DNA of 8,232 bases from NCBI GenBank assembly GCA_003542935.1, contig DPJQ01000020.1:1-8232 (forward strand), written 5' to 3'. The DNA comes from Lachnospiraceae bacterium (lineage in GTDB: Bacteria; Bacillota; Clostridia; Lachnospirales; Lachnospiraceae). A model generated the notes under the pieces. That model was given only the letters and a program-made list of their open reading frames with translations. It was not told the origin of the DNA and searched no databases. This document shows positions 1 to 7,282 of the stretch, in pieces (position 1 is the first letter of the stretch; each line of letters starts with the position of its first letter). A program made the translations under genes and the position numbers.

Positions 1-265
1 GCCCACCGGGGCCCTGGACAGCAAAAATGCCCGCAGCCTGATGGAGAAACTGGCGGGGCTGAACGAGACCCGGGACGCCACCATTCTGATGGTAACCCAC
101 GATGCCAATGCGGCCAGCTTCTGCTCCCGGATCCTTTTCATCCAGGACGGCATCATTTTCCATGAGCTCCGCAAAAACACCGAGGACGAGACACAGCAGG
201 ATTTTTACAGACGGATCGTGGCCGTGGTCGCGCAGCTGGGAGGAGGAAGCGCAAATGTTTATTGA
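1..265 (+). CDS. ABC transporter ATP-binding protein, 3' end (partial, BceA-like)
   Basis: This is the C-terminal part of an ABC ATPase that would power the membrane protein encoded next. The reading frame is open from base 2 and ends at TGA 263-265; the start, Walker A and signature motifs lie outside the window. Visible are PTGALDSKNA, which is the segment just after Walker B including the D-loop, and then LMVTHD, the H-loop with the switch histidine. The last 30 or so residues (ELRKNTEDETQQDFYRRIV) resemble the tail of BceA/LolD-type ATPases of the FtsX-permease class. The gene overlaps the permease start by 11 bases, so the two are probably translationally coupled subunits of one transporter. 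The ATPase identity is sure; the Bce subtype is inferred from the permease, regulator and kinase that follow. Confidence 0.93.
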   Translation, partial: PTGALDSKNARSLMEKLAGLNETRDATILMVTHDANAASFCSRILFIQDGIIFHELRKNTEDETQQDFYRRIVAVVAQLGGGSANVY

Positions 266-2333
266 TATCATCCGCAGAAACAGTAAAAAGAACCGGCGGG
301 AGCACAGTATCTATTTCCTGTCCCTTATCATCGCCATCATTGCTTTCTATGTAATACTATCCCTGGAAAAACAGGATGTCATGATCTTCCTGCGCCAGAT
401 GGAGAGCGACGCGGTAAACCGTCTGCTGGGGCTGATCTCCGGCGTGTACGGCTTCTCCCTCTTTATCCTGTTTTTCCTGATCTATTTTGCCGAAAAATAT
501 CAGCTGGAGAGACGGAGCCGGGAGTTTGGGATGCTCCTGATGCTGGGCATGAAACGCAGCCGCCTGTTTTTATGGCTGATGGCGGAGGATTTTTACAGCA
601 GCGCCCTGGCCCTCGCCATCGGCCTGCCCACGGCCGTCCTTCTGTCCGAAGTGATCAGCCTGGTTACGTCAAGGCTGATCGGCCTGGGGATCATCGGGCA
701 CCGCTTCACGCTGGCCGGCCAGGCCGTTGCCCTGACCGTCCTTGGTTTTCTCGGCATCAAGCTGGCTGCCAACATCCTGCTGAGCGCACGGCTGATCCGG
801 AAGGAACCCTGGCTTCTGCTGAATGACGCTCCGGAGGAGAAACTGCGTCCCGTCAGCCGGAAACGTTCCCTGTCCACCCTGCTTTTGGGTATTTTGCTTC
901 TGACGGCTGCCTACACTCTGGCTATCCTGAAGCTTACCTGGATACATCCGGCCTTTTTCACGGTTACCCTGGCACTGGGCCTTGCGGGCACATGGCTGAC
1001 CATCCGGGGATTCTGCGCCCTGTTCAGCCGTTTCACCAGAAACAGGCATTCCGGCGACCGGCTCCATATCTTCACCTTCCGGCAGCTGGAGGAAAATGTC
1101 TTTCTGCGCTCCGGCTCCCTGACCATATCCTCCGTGCTGGTGCTGACCGCCGTCGCCTGCATGAGCTACGGCATCTCCGTGGCCTCCGCCAACCTGGAAA
1201 ACGGCCGCAGGCACAGCATGGATTTCACCCTGGAGGCCTGGGACGGGCCCTCCGGCCAGGCCATTGAAGCATTCTCCAGACAGCCCCGCTCCGCGGAACT
1301 GATCGAACGGTGGTGCCGCGTGCCGGTAGCCTACCTGCCCACCGGCGAACTGTCGGGCGACGAAGGGGAAGCAAAAACCTGCGCTTACGACGCGTCGCCC
1401 CTGCGGGAAGCCGCCTCCAGCCTGAGCCCCAAACAGCAGCGGCGGCTGGACAACAGCGGCATCTACCGGGACACGCCCCACATCATCGCGCTCTCGGGTA
1501 TCAATGAACTTCTGGAAAACCAGGGCAAAACTCCGCTGACCCTGTATGACAACGAATTATGTATTTATATAGACCCGGAGTATTACACCCCGGAGATCAA
1601 AGACATATATGACCGGCTCCTGGCCCATACTCCCCGGCTGGAGATCGACGGTAAAGAATACCTCCTCAAGGGGGTCTGCTCTGAAGATATCGTCGTGGAC
1701 AGAAGCATCACCATTATGTTCGGCCTTATCCTGCCGGACGAAACATTTTTTCAATATGCGGCGGACAATTGTTACACCTACTGGAACGCCTGCCTGTCAA
1801 AGGACCTGATCCGGCAGCGGGGGCTAATGCAGGCCATCATGGAGGCGGACGAATGGTTTGCCGCCAGCGGCCTGGAATATGAAAATTATCTGCAGAACAT
1901 GGGACGGCAGCTTTTCTATATCGTGGCGGCCAGTTACCTGATGATTTACCTGGCTCTGATCTTCCTGATCATCGCCAACACCGTGGTCAGCCTCCAGTAT
2001 CTGATGCAGGAGAAAAAGACCCGGAGGCGTTACCGCACACTGGTCTGCCTGGGCAGCCGCAGTGAGGATATCTGCGCCTCCTCCCGCCGGCAGATCCGAT
2101 GGTATTTCGGCCTGCCACTGGGCACGGCCGCGGTAAGCGGATTCTTCTGTGTGCGTTCCCTGTTCTCCGGACTGCTGCCTTCCAGCCTGCAAAGCCAGGG
2201 TAAATCGCTGTTTTTTATCGCGGGAGCTGTCCTTATCGCTCTCTGCGTGATAGAATGTGGATATGTGAGAATGGTTATGCGTCTGAGCCGTGAAAACATT
2301 CTCCAGATGATGGAACTGCGGCGCAGCGAATAG
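255..2333 (+). CDS. ABC transporter permease, FtsX/BceB type
   Basis: This is a 692-residue integral membrane subunit that pairs with the preceding ATPase. I chose ATG 255 (MFIDIIRRNSKKNRREHS) because GGGAGGAGGAAG lies just upstream and the residues before it in the open frame are only the shadow of the ATPase gene. Segments in order: TM1 about 20-38; a first FtsX unit about 60-185 with the cytoplasmic motif RRSREFGMLLMLGMKRSRLF; hydrophobic segments near 208-226, 232-252 and 288-310; a polar, presumably extracellular region about 312-552; and a second FtsX unit about 553-690 with three TM segments and a matching cytoplasmic loop (QEKKTRRRYRTLVCLG). Ten TM segments with one large extracellular loop of roughly 200-240 residues is the BceB architecture. 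BceB permeases bind peptide antibiotics or their lipid complexes and pass the signal to the partner kinase. The exact ligand cannot be read from the sequence. Confidence 0.93.
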   Translation: MFIDIIRRNSKKNRREHSIYFLSLIIAIIAFYVILSLEKQDVMIFLRQMESDAVNRLLGLISGVYGFSLFILFFLIYFAEKYQLERRSREFGMLLMLGMKRSRLFLWLMAEDFYSSALALAIGLPTAVLLSEVISLVTSRLIGLGIIGHRFTLAGQAVALTVLGFLGIKLAANILLSARLIRKEPWLLLNDAPEEKLRPVSRKRSLSTLLLGILLLTAAYTLAILKLTWIHPAFFTVTLALGLAGTWLTIRGFCALFSRFTRNRHSGDRLHIFTFRQLEENVFLRSGSLTISSVLVLTAVACMSYGISVASANLENGRRHSMDFTLEAWDGPSGQAIEAFSRQPRSAELIERWCRVPVAYLPTGELSGDEGEAKTCAYDASPLREAASSLSPKQQRRLDNSGIYRDTPHIIALSGINELLENQGKTPLTLYDNELCIYIDPEYYTPEIKDIYDRLLAHTPRLEIDGKEYLLKGVCSEDIVVDRSITIMFGLILPDETFFQYAADNCYTYWNACLSKDLIRQRGLMQAIMEADEWFAASGLEYENYLQNMGRQLFYIVAASYLMIYLALIFLIIANTVVSLQYLMQEKKTRRRYRTLVCLGSRSEDICASSRRQIRWYFGLPLGTAAVSGFFCVRSLFSGLLPSSLQSQGKSLFFIAGAVLIALCVIECGYVRMVMRLSRENILQMMELRRSE

Positions 2334-2359
2334 CGGATAAAACAAGACGGAGATATCCT

Positions 2360-3061
2360 ATGAAAAAAATTGTAATCGTGGAAGACGACCTGTTTATGCG
2401 GGAAGAGCTGGCGGATATTTTTGCGAAAGCCGGATACGGGGTGCGCTGCGTCACCTGTTTCCGGGATACGGCGGCAGAGGTTCTGAAAGAGGACGCCCAT
2501 CTGATCCTGCTGGATCTGACCCTGCCGGGAATGAACGGATTTGAGATCTGCCGCCAGATCCGCCGAACCCGTCCTGTTCCGATCCTTGTGCTGACCTCCC
2601 GGGACCAGCTGAGGGACGAACTCCATGCCCTGGAACTCGGGGCCGATGATTATCTGACCAAACCCTGCAACTCCTCCCGGCTGCTGGCCCGGGCCGAAAA
2701 CCTGCTGAAACGGTTTGCCGGACGGGAGCGTACCCTGGACGGCGGCGGTTTTCTTCTGGATTACCAGACCTACACACTGTACGCTGACGGCCAGTCCCTC
2801 CTTCTCTCCGAGAGGGAGGGACGGATACTGGAGACCCTGCTACGGCATCGGGATGATGTAGTGTCCAAGGAAACGCTTTTCGAAGCGCTGTGGGGTACCA
2901 CCGAGTACATCGACGAAAACGCCCTGCAGGTAAACATGACGAGGCTGCGCAAAAGTCTGAAAAAAGTCCGGCTGGACAGCCGGGTGGAGACAGTCCGGGA
3001 GATGGGCTACCGCCTTTGCGGAAACACGGCGGCCGCGCAGGAGGGAAGGGAGCATGCGTAG
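2360..3061 (+). CDS. OmpR/PhoB-family response regulator
   Basis: This is a 233-residue DNA-binding response regulator, probably phosphorylated by the kinase encoded next and probably controlling the transporter genes. The receiver domain is about residues 1-115, with acidic pocket E8-D9-D10, phosphoacceptor D52 in LILLDLTLPGMNG, T79 and K101 (DDYLTKP), all canonical. A winged-helix effector domain follows at about 125-222; its end (ENALQVNMTRLRKSLKK...VETVREMGYRL) is the typical recognition-helix and wing signature. The gene starts 26 bases after the permease stop, with a modest CGGAG Shine-Dalgarno sequence. Its end overlaps the kinase start by 8 bases. BceR is the closest well-known type, but the regulator target is inferred from neighbourhood only. 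Confidence 0.95.
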   Translation: MKKIVIVEDDLFMREELADIFAKAGYGVRCVTCFRDTAAEVLKEDAHLILLDLTLPGMNGFEICRQIRRTRPVPILVLTSRDQLRDELHALELGADDYLTKPCNSSRLLARAENLLKRFAGRERTLDGGGFLLDYQTYTLYADGQSLLLSEREGRILETLLRHRDDVVSKETLFEALWGTTEYIDENALQVNMTRLRKSLKKVRLDSRVETVREMGYRLCGNTAAAQEGREHA

Positions 3062-4085
3062 GGTTCGGGCGCTTTGCCGGGAGCACATCGCCTTTCTATT
3101 GCTTTTACTGGCAGCGGACGCCCTCTTCGGCTTTTTCCTGTGGCTGGCCGACGCGAAGGCTTTCCAGGTACTGGTCGGGATCTTTGCGGCGACAGCCCTG
3201 GCCCTGTTTGGGATTTCCATGGCCTATATCTTTCACCGGGAAGAAAAGAAACGGCAGGCCGCCGAATACTTTCTGACCGGCCCCGATGACCCCCGGGCCC
3301 TCCAGGGACTGGAACTTTTGTCCCTGCGGGAGCGGGAACAGCTTGTGCAGATCAGCGCACAGCTGAGGGAAATGGAAAACTTGCTGCTGGACGGGCGACG
3401 GCAGCAGGAAGATTACGAGGAATACATCGAGACCTGGGTGCACGAGATCAAAATCCCCCTGTCCCTGATGGCTCTTCTGCTGGACAACCGCCGGGAAGAA
3501 ATGTCCCCCCTGCTCTATCGGCGGATGCTCTATATCTCCAACGAGATGAACGAGTACGTGACCCAGATCCTGTACTATGCCCGTCTGAAGGCCAGCCACA
3601 GGGACTACCGCTTTAGGCCGGTCTCACTGCGGGAATGCTGCGAGGAGGTACTGGAACAATACAGAACCTATCTGGAAGAAGAACAGATACAGACCTCGCT
3701 GCATACAGGGGATATCTGCGTCCTCACAGACCGAAAGGGTCTGCTTTTTATACTGGCCCAGGCCGTCAGCAACGCCTGTAAATACAAAGATGACAGCAAA
3801 GAAAAGAGAATCCTCTCCCTGTCCGGCGAAATGCCGGCAGGGGAAAACGCCGTCTGCCTGTCCGTCCGGGACAACGGGATCGGCGTCAAACAGGCCGATC
3901 TCCCTTTCCTGTTTGACCGGGGCTTCACCGGAGACACCGACGAACGGAAGCGGAAGGCCACGGGGATGGGCCTGTATCTGGCCGGGCAAATGGCGAAAAA
4001 CCTGCATATAGAACTGTCGGCAGACTCCTTCTATGGGGAAGGCTTTACGCTGACCCTGAAATTCCCGGTTGTGGATATACCATGA
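3054..4085 (+). CDS. Intramembrane-sensing histidine kinase (BceS-like)
   Basis: This is a 343-residue sensor kinase expected to phosphorylate D52 of the upstream regulator. Two TM helices (about 12-32 and 37-59) are joined by only a few residues, so there is no extracellular sensor domain. This is the intramembrane-sensing layout of BceS-type kinases, which take their signal from the BceAB-type transporter. After a linker comes the phosphoacceptor motif ETWVHEIKIP with H130, the N box with N240 (AVSNACKY), the G1 box DNGIG at 273-277, an F-box-like stretch (PFLFDRGFTG) and the G2 box GMGLYLA. Length and motifs are complete. The start at 3054 overlaps the regulator by 8 bases, and GGAGGGAAGGGAG precedes it. 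It is the last gene of the module, ending 46 bases from a convergent gene. Confidence 0.94.
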   Translation: MRRVRALCREHIAFLLLLLAADALFGFFLWLADAKAFQVLVGIFAATALALFGISMAYIFHREEKKRQAAEYFLTGPDDPRALQGLELLSLREREQLVQISAQLREMENLLLDGRRQQEDYEEYIETWVHEIKIPLSLMALLLDNRREEMSPLLYRRMLYISNEMNEYVTQILYYARLKASHRDYRFRPVSLRECCEEVLEQYRTYLEEEQIQTSLHTGDICVLTDRKGLLFILAQAVSNACKYKDDSKEKRILSLSGEMPAGENAVCLSVRDNGIGVKQADLPFLFDRGFTGDTDERKRKATGMGLYLAGQMAKNLHIELSADSFYGEGFTLTLKFPVVDIP

Positions 4086-4106
4086 CCGGCTATCCGCCCA
4101 CGGCGG

Positions 4107-4130
4107 AAAACGGCCCGATCAGAAGGCCGC
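4107..4130 (-). terminator. Possible weak intrinsic terminator for the leftward cluster
   Basis: Reading the - strand just past the phosphoesterase stop, GCGGCC pairs with GGCCGT (the last pair is a G-U) around a 9-base loop and is followed by TTTT. A second small hairpin, TCCGCC-CAC-GGCGGA (4093-4107), comes right after. The stem is short and the T run is only four, so this is a candidate only. I see no T-tract terminator on the + strand for the converging kinase gene. Confidence 0.3.
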
Positions 4131-4131
4131 G

Positions 4132-4611
4132 TCACTCCGCCTCCCGGATTTCCCCCCTGACTCCGTTCTGGTCAACTTCCAGTACCAGATAGGTAAAAGC
4201 CCGTCCCATCTGCCGGGGAAATGTCAGACTTCCGGGATTGCACAGCCAGATACCCTCCTGCTGTTCAAAAACCGGACGGTGAGTATGGCCGAAACATACA
4301 ATATCCGCCTGATTTTCTCTCGCTATGCGGAGCAGGGATTCCATGCCAAAATTCACGCCCTGACGGTGGCCATGGGTCACAAAAAAGCGATGACCGGCCA
4401 GGTTAAACGCCACCGAGGGCGGCAGCTTCGGATCGTAATCGCAGTTGCCGCCCACGATACAGCAGGGACCGGGTACCAGACGGCGCAGATAACCGTCCCG
4501 CCCCTCCACGTCGCCGCAATGGATCACCTGATCCACCGGAAGCTCCTGTTTCAATACACGCTCCATCCTCCTGTCACGGCCGTGGGTATCACTGATCACC
4601 AAAATCTTCAT
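4132..4611 (-). CDS. YsnB/MJ0936-type metallophosphoesterase
   Basis: This is a 159-residue calcineurin-like phosphoesterase with a two-metal active site. All signature motifs are present: D8-T-H10 in ISDTHG, G33-D34 in HCGDVEG, GGNCD (N56-C-D58), THGH (H80, H82) and GHTH (H109, H111). The size fits the small YfcE/MJ0936 family, whose members hydrolyse phosphodiesters in vitro and have uncertain physiological substrates. The ATG overlaps the rdgB stop codon in an ATGA arrangement (4608-4611), implying translational coupling. In Bacillus the RdgB homologue ysnA is likewise followed by ysnB, so the pairing looks conserved. It could be involved in nucleotide clean-up with RdgB, but that is inference from the pairing. 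Confidence 0.9.
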   Translation of the reverse strand: MKILVISDTHGRDRRMERVLKQELPVDQVIHCGDVEGRDGYLRRLVPGPCCIVGGNCDYDPKLPPSVAFNLAGHRFFVTHGHRQGVNFGMESLLRIARENQADIVCFGHTHRPVFEQQEGIWLCNPGSLTFPRQMGRAFTYLVLEVDQNGVRGEIREAE

Positions 4612-5204
4612 TTCTCTGTCCTGTCCTTTATTATGGTTTTCATCATTTCCAGGGCTTTCCCCCTGTGACTGATCCTGTTTTTCTGTTCTTCGGAGAGCTC
4701 CGCCGTGGTGCAGCCATACTCCGGAGCTATAAAGATCGGATCATAGCCAAATCCGTTGCTCCCTCTCTCCTCGTAACCGATCCGCCCCTCGATGGCGCCC
4801 CGCACCACCTCGCAGCTCCCGTCCGGGAATACGGCGGCAATGGCACAGACAAAACGGGCCGTGCGCTTCTCGTCGGGTACTCCCTCCAGACGGTCGATCA
4901 GGTTTTTATTTTTCACCTGATAGGACGTATCCTCCCCCATATACCGGGCGGAATAGATCCCTGGCTCACCGCCCAGGGCGTCGATCTCAAGGCCGGAGTC
5001 ATCGGCCAACACAATGTCCCGGCACAGCCCGGCAATGGCTCTGGCTTTGATCTCGGCATTTTCTTCAAAAGAGGCGCCGTCCTCCACGATGTCGGACGTA
5101 AGCCCCGCCTCTTTCATGGAGAGAATCTCCATGCCCAGATCCGCCAAAATCGCCCGTATCTCTCTCATCTTGTCCTTGTTTCCTGTAGCAAATATGATCC
5201 GCAT
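4608..5204 (-). CDS. rdgB: RdgB/HAM1 XTP/dITP diphosphatase
   Basis: This enzyme hydrolyses non-canonical purine triphosphates (ITP, dITP, XTP) to the monophosphate plus pyrophosphate and so keeps deaminated bases out of DNA and RNA. I chose the start giving MRIIFATGNKDK (198 residues, the usual family length). GAGGAGGG lies upstream, and the upstream extension MGRSRPKRDG... is in-frame overlap with the previous gene's end. Motifs: TGNK at 7-10, FEENAEIKA near 46-54, ADDSGLEIDALGGEPGIYSARY with the catalytic acid around D69, GSNGFGYDPIF at 148-158 and SHRGKAL at 179-185. The gene begins 10 bases after the methyltransferase stop and overlaps the next phosphoesterase by 4 bases, so it sits inside an operon. 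Confidence 0.96.
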   Translation of the reverse strand: MRIIFATGNKDKMREIRAILADLGMEILSMKEAGLTSDIVEDGASFEENAEIKARAIAGLCRDIVLADDSGLEIDALGGEPGIYSARYMGEDTSYQVKNKNLIDRLEGVPDEKRTARFVCAIAAVFPDGSCEVVRGAIEGRIGYEERGSNGFGYDPIFIAPEYGCTTAELSEEQKNRISHRGKALEMMKTIIKDRTEK

Positions 5205-5214
5205 CGTTCCCTCC

Positions 5215-6387
5215 TCATACCTCATTGCCGGACAGGCCGGCCCGTCCCTTTTTGGGCGGCTTCGGCCCAAGGAACTGGTAGTAGTATGTCTTTAGCATTC
5301 CATTATAAATCTTCCGGTTTCTGTCTGCTTTTCTTCCTATATATTGTTCCGCGTCCGTGAAACCGGTGATCAGGTACATAGACCAGCCATCCAGCCTGGC
5401 AAAGCCCTCCCCGATCTCCCGGTACAGGCCGGGCAGTTCCTCCTTGTCCGACAACCGCTCGCCGTAGGGTGGATTGCAGATAATGAACCCGTATTTTTTC
5501 GGATGGCTAAGATCCCGGATCGCCCGCTGCTGAAAATGGATCAGATGATCCACCCCCGCCGTTTTCGCGTTCTCCCGGGCCAGGCGTACCACCTCGCCGT
5601 CGATATCATAGCCCTGGATGTCCGTCACGATATCGGTGCGCACCCGGTCCGCGGCCTCCTCCCGGGCATCCATCCAGCAGTCCGCCGGTATCAGATTTTT
5701 CCACTGTTCGGCCAGGAACCGACGCTTCATCCCGGGGGCCATATCCGCAGCCATCATAGCCGCTTCGATGGGGAATGTCCCGCTGCCGCACATCGGATCC
5801 ACCAGTATCCGATCTCTGTTCCAGGGTGTCAACATGAGCAGAGCGGCAGCCAGCGTCTCCGTGATCGGCGCTTTGGCCGTCCTCTGACGGTATCCCCGCT
5901 TGTGAAGGGAGATACCTGTAGTATCCAGACCCACCGTTACCACATCCTTGAACAATGTGACCCGCAACGGATAGGAGGCCCCCGTCTCTTCAAACCAGGG
6001 CAAGTCATAGGCTCCTTTAAGTCGCTCCACCATGGCCTTTTTCATGATGGACTGGATGTCCGAAGGGCTGAACAGCTTGCTCTTGATGGATGTGGCTTTC
6101 GCCACCCAAAATTTTCCGTCCGCCGGGATATACCGTTCCCAGGGCAACGCCCTGGTTCCCTCAAACAGTTCCTCAAAGGTACAGGCTTTAAATTCCCCTA
6201 CCTTGATCAATATCCGCTCCGTGGTGCGCAGAAATATATTGGCATAGGCCACCGCCTCGGCATCGCCGTAAAAGGTCACTTTTCCGTCCTCCACCGAAGC
6301 AATATCGTATCCCAGATCCAGAATTTCCCGTTTTAATACCGCCTCCAGGCCAAAATGGCAGGGGGCTATCAATTTCCATCGCTGCAT
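5215..6387 (-). CDS. THUMP-domain class I SAM-dependent RNA methyltransferase (RlmL/YpsC type)
   Basis: This 390-residue protein is probably a 23S rRNA guanine-N2 methyltransferase. The N-terminal part (about 1-60, starting MQRWKLIAPCHFGLEAVLKREI) matches the ferredoxin-like start of the RlmL/YpsC group, and a THUMP RNA-binding domain covers about 45-155. The UPF0020 methyltransferase domain follows: DPMCGSGTFPIEAAM (197-211) is the SAM-binding motif I, GYDID (259-263) the acidic motif and NPPYG (305-309) the catalytic motif used by amino-methylating enzymes. It lacks the second methyltransferase domain of the fused E. coli RlmKL, as expected for Firmicutes. The start is preceded by AAGAAAGGATG. 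It lies 38 bases after the yfcE stop. The family is clear; the exact target base is assumed by homology. Confidence 0.93.
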   Translation of the reverse strand: MQRWKLIAPCHFGLEAVLKREILDLGYDIASVEDGKVTFYGDAEAVAYANIFLRTTERILIKVGEFKACTFEELFEGTRALPWERYIPADGKFWVAKATSIKSKLFSPSDIQSIMKKAMVERLKGAYDLPWFEETGASYPLRVTLFKDVVTVGLDTTGISLHKRGYRQRTAKAPITETLAAALLMLTPWNRDRILVDPMCGSGTFPIEAAMMAADMAPGMKRRFLAEQWKNLIPADCWMDAREEAADRVRTDIVTDIQGYDIDGEVVRLARENAKTAGVDHLIHFQQRAIRDLSHPKKYGFIICNPPYGERLSDKEELPGLYREIGEGFARLDGWSMYLITGFTDAEQYIGRKADRNRKIYNGMLKTYYYQFLGPKPPKKGRAGLSGNEV

Positions 6388-6425
6388 AGCCGCATCCTTT
6401 CTTCATCCGCCCCACAGGGCATCTG

Positions 6426-6971
6426 TCACCCCAGCGCAATCTGCCCGACGGCTGCACCGTCCAGGGTACGGACAGAAAATACTTCCTCCTCCAATACGCC
6501 GTAGGTAGGCGGATTCCCACCCTTGGGAATCGCCACCGAACCGGGATTCAGACAGAGATGGCCTTCCACCCTCTCCGCCTGCCAGATATGGGTATGGCCG
6601 TAAAGCAGCACATCTCCCTCGCAAAAAGGCGGAAAATGCCGTGGGGAAAAATGATGACCATGGGTGGCATAGACCAGCCCCTTCGAAAAAGGCAGAATTG
6701 CATAATCCGCCAGGATCGGAAATTCCAGCACCATCTGATCCACCTCTGTATCACAGTTCCCCCGCACACAGAGCAGCTTTTCCTTTCTGGCATTGAGCAT
6801 GGCCAGCACCTCCTTGGGAGCATAGTCCCTGGGCAAATCATTGCGGGGGCCATGATAAAGAATGTCCCCCAGCAAAAGCAAACGTCCGGCCTTCTCCCGG
6901 TCAAAAGCCACCAAAAGCTCCCGGCAGGCCCAGGCCGATCCATGGATATCCGACGCAACCACTATTTTCAT
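6426..6971 (-). CDS. yfcE: YfcE-family phosphodiesterase
   Basis: This is a 181-residue, metal-dependent (Mn-type) phosphodiesterase, the same size as E. coli YfcE (about 184). The binuclear metal motifs are complete: D8-I-H10, G35-D36 in LLLLGDILYHGPRN, GNCD (N72-C-D74), THGHH (H104, H106) and GHTH (H126, H128). The stretch GPRNDLP...YAPKEV is characteristic of YfcE rather than of the shorter YsnB type. The Shine-Dalgarno sequence GAGGAGA lies close upstream of the ATG. It is the first gene of the leftward cluster, behind the promoter at 7059-7088. A paralogous phosphoesterase closes the same cluster. The physiological substrate of the family is not settled. Confidence 0.93.
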   Translation of the reverse strand: MKIVVASDIHGSAWACRELLVAFDREKAGRLLLLGDILYHGPRNDLPRDYAPKEVLAMLNARKEKLLCVRGNCDTEVDQMVLEFPILADYAILPFSKGLVYATHGHHFSPRHFPPFCEGDVLLYGHTHIWQAERVEGHLCLNPGSVAIPKGGNPPTYGVLEEEVFSVRTLDGAAVGQIALG

Positions 6972-7027
6972 ACAAGTACTCTCCTCATAACCTTTCTGAT
7001 TTTTCTTTCGTTAAATTAAAGCTATTG

Positions 7028-7054
7028 GTAACTGTTCAGTGCCTTCACAGTTAC
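7028..7054. mobile_element. 27-bp micro-palindrome with 8-bp direct repeats (IS66-like ends)
   Basis: The unit begins GTAACTGT and ends ACAGTTAC, a perfect 8-bp inverted repeat around an 11-base centre. It is flanked by an exact direct repeat AGCTATTG (7020-7027 and 7055-7062). The repeat is exactly 8 bases: the neighbouring bases on both sides differ. GTAA ends and an 8-bp duplication are the hallmarks known for IS66-family insertion. The left end GTAACTGTTCAG differs by one base from the left end of the 169-bp element at 7118. It carries no gene. It could be a minimal non-autonomous unit or a scar of a larger element that lost its interior. Confidence 0.6.
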
Positions 7055-7058
7055 AGCT

Positions 7059-7088
7059 ATTGTACCTATATCCTGTCCCTCCCGTCAA
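7059..7088 (-). promoter_or_regulatory. Sigma-A-type promoter for the yfcE-methyltransferase-rdgB cluster
   Basis: On the - strand, TTGACG (7088-7083) and TACAAT (7064-7059) are separated by 18 bases; each box has one mismatch to consensus. Transcription would start near 7052, leaving an 80-base leader before yfcE. The -10 box overlaps the right copy of the AGCTATTG repeat, so the 27-bp palindrome lies exactly at the expected transcription start. The -35 box overlaps the TGA that would have ended the uninterrupted rhodanese frame. Confidence 0.65.
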
Positions 7089-7117
7089 GAACTGTACAGA
7101 CTCTTTTTGCGTTCACG

Positions 7118-7148
7118 GTAACAGTTCAGCCTCCGGCAGAACTGTTAC
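7118..7148. repeat. 31-bp sub-palindrome inside the 169-bp element
   Basis: GTAACAGTTC (7118-7127) and GAACTGTTAC (7139-7148) form a perfect 10-bp inverted repeat around an 11-base centre. The 27-bp unit at 7028 has the same plan, an 8-bp arm with an 11-base centre. The larger element therefore contains a micro-unit at its left end plus a further copy of the end sequence at 7277-7286. Nothing matching CGTTCACG follows 7148, so this sub-unit does not look independently inserted. Confidence 0.6.
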
Positions 7149-7195
7149 TGAATCCAGCCCATTAGAAGTTCGCCTTTGGCGAAGGGCTGGATTCA
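7149..7195. other. Large stem-loop in the 169-bp element
   Basis: TGAATCCAGCCC (7149-7160) pairs perfectly with GGGCTGGATTCA (7184-7195). Inside it TTCGCC-TTT-GGCGAA (7169-7183) forms a second stem stacked directly on the first, with an 8-base bulge (7161-7168) on one side. A second copy of TTGGCGAA at 7199-7206 and TCAGCCC/GGGCTGA (7210-7216 and 7272-7278) allow alternative pairings. There is no T run, so it is not an intrinsic terminator. Confidence 0.6.
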
Positions 7196-7282
7196 CCCTT
7201 GGCGAAATATCAGCCCTCTTACGGACTTTGTCCTAAAGGACTAGCTTCGCGTCGCGCAAGTGCAAACTCCTGGGCTGAACTG

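Noticed and set aside
102..254. Upstream extension of the permease frame
   Set aside because: It runs through the ATPase coding sequence in another frame; the start at 255 has the Shine-Dalgarno sequence and a typical permease N-terminus.
669..1481. 270-codon open frame on the - strand
   Set aside because: It is the complement of the permease gene; the translation is low-complexity Gly/Gln-rich with no recognisable motif.
4069..4668. 199-codon + strand frame after the kinase
   Set aside because: It is antisense to the YsnB-type phosphoesterase and has no ribosome site or motif.
5344..6336. 330-codon open frame on the + strand
   Set aside because: It lies entirely opposite the RNA methyltransferase gene, which has complete family motifs. 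The antisense translation shows no domain and looks like a GC-rich shadow.
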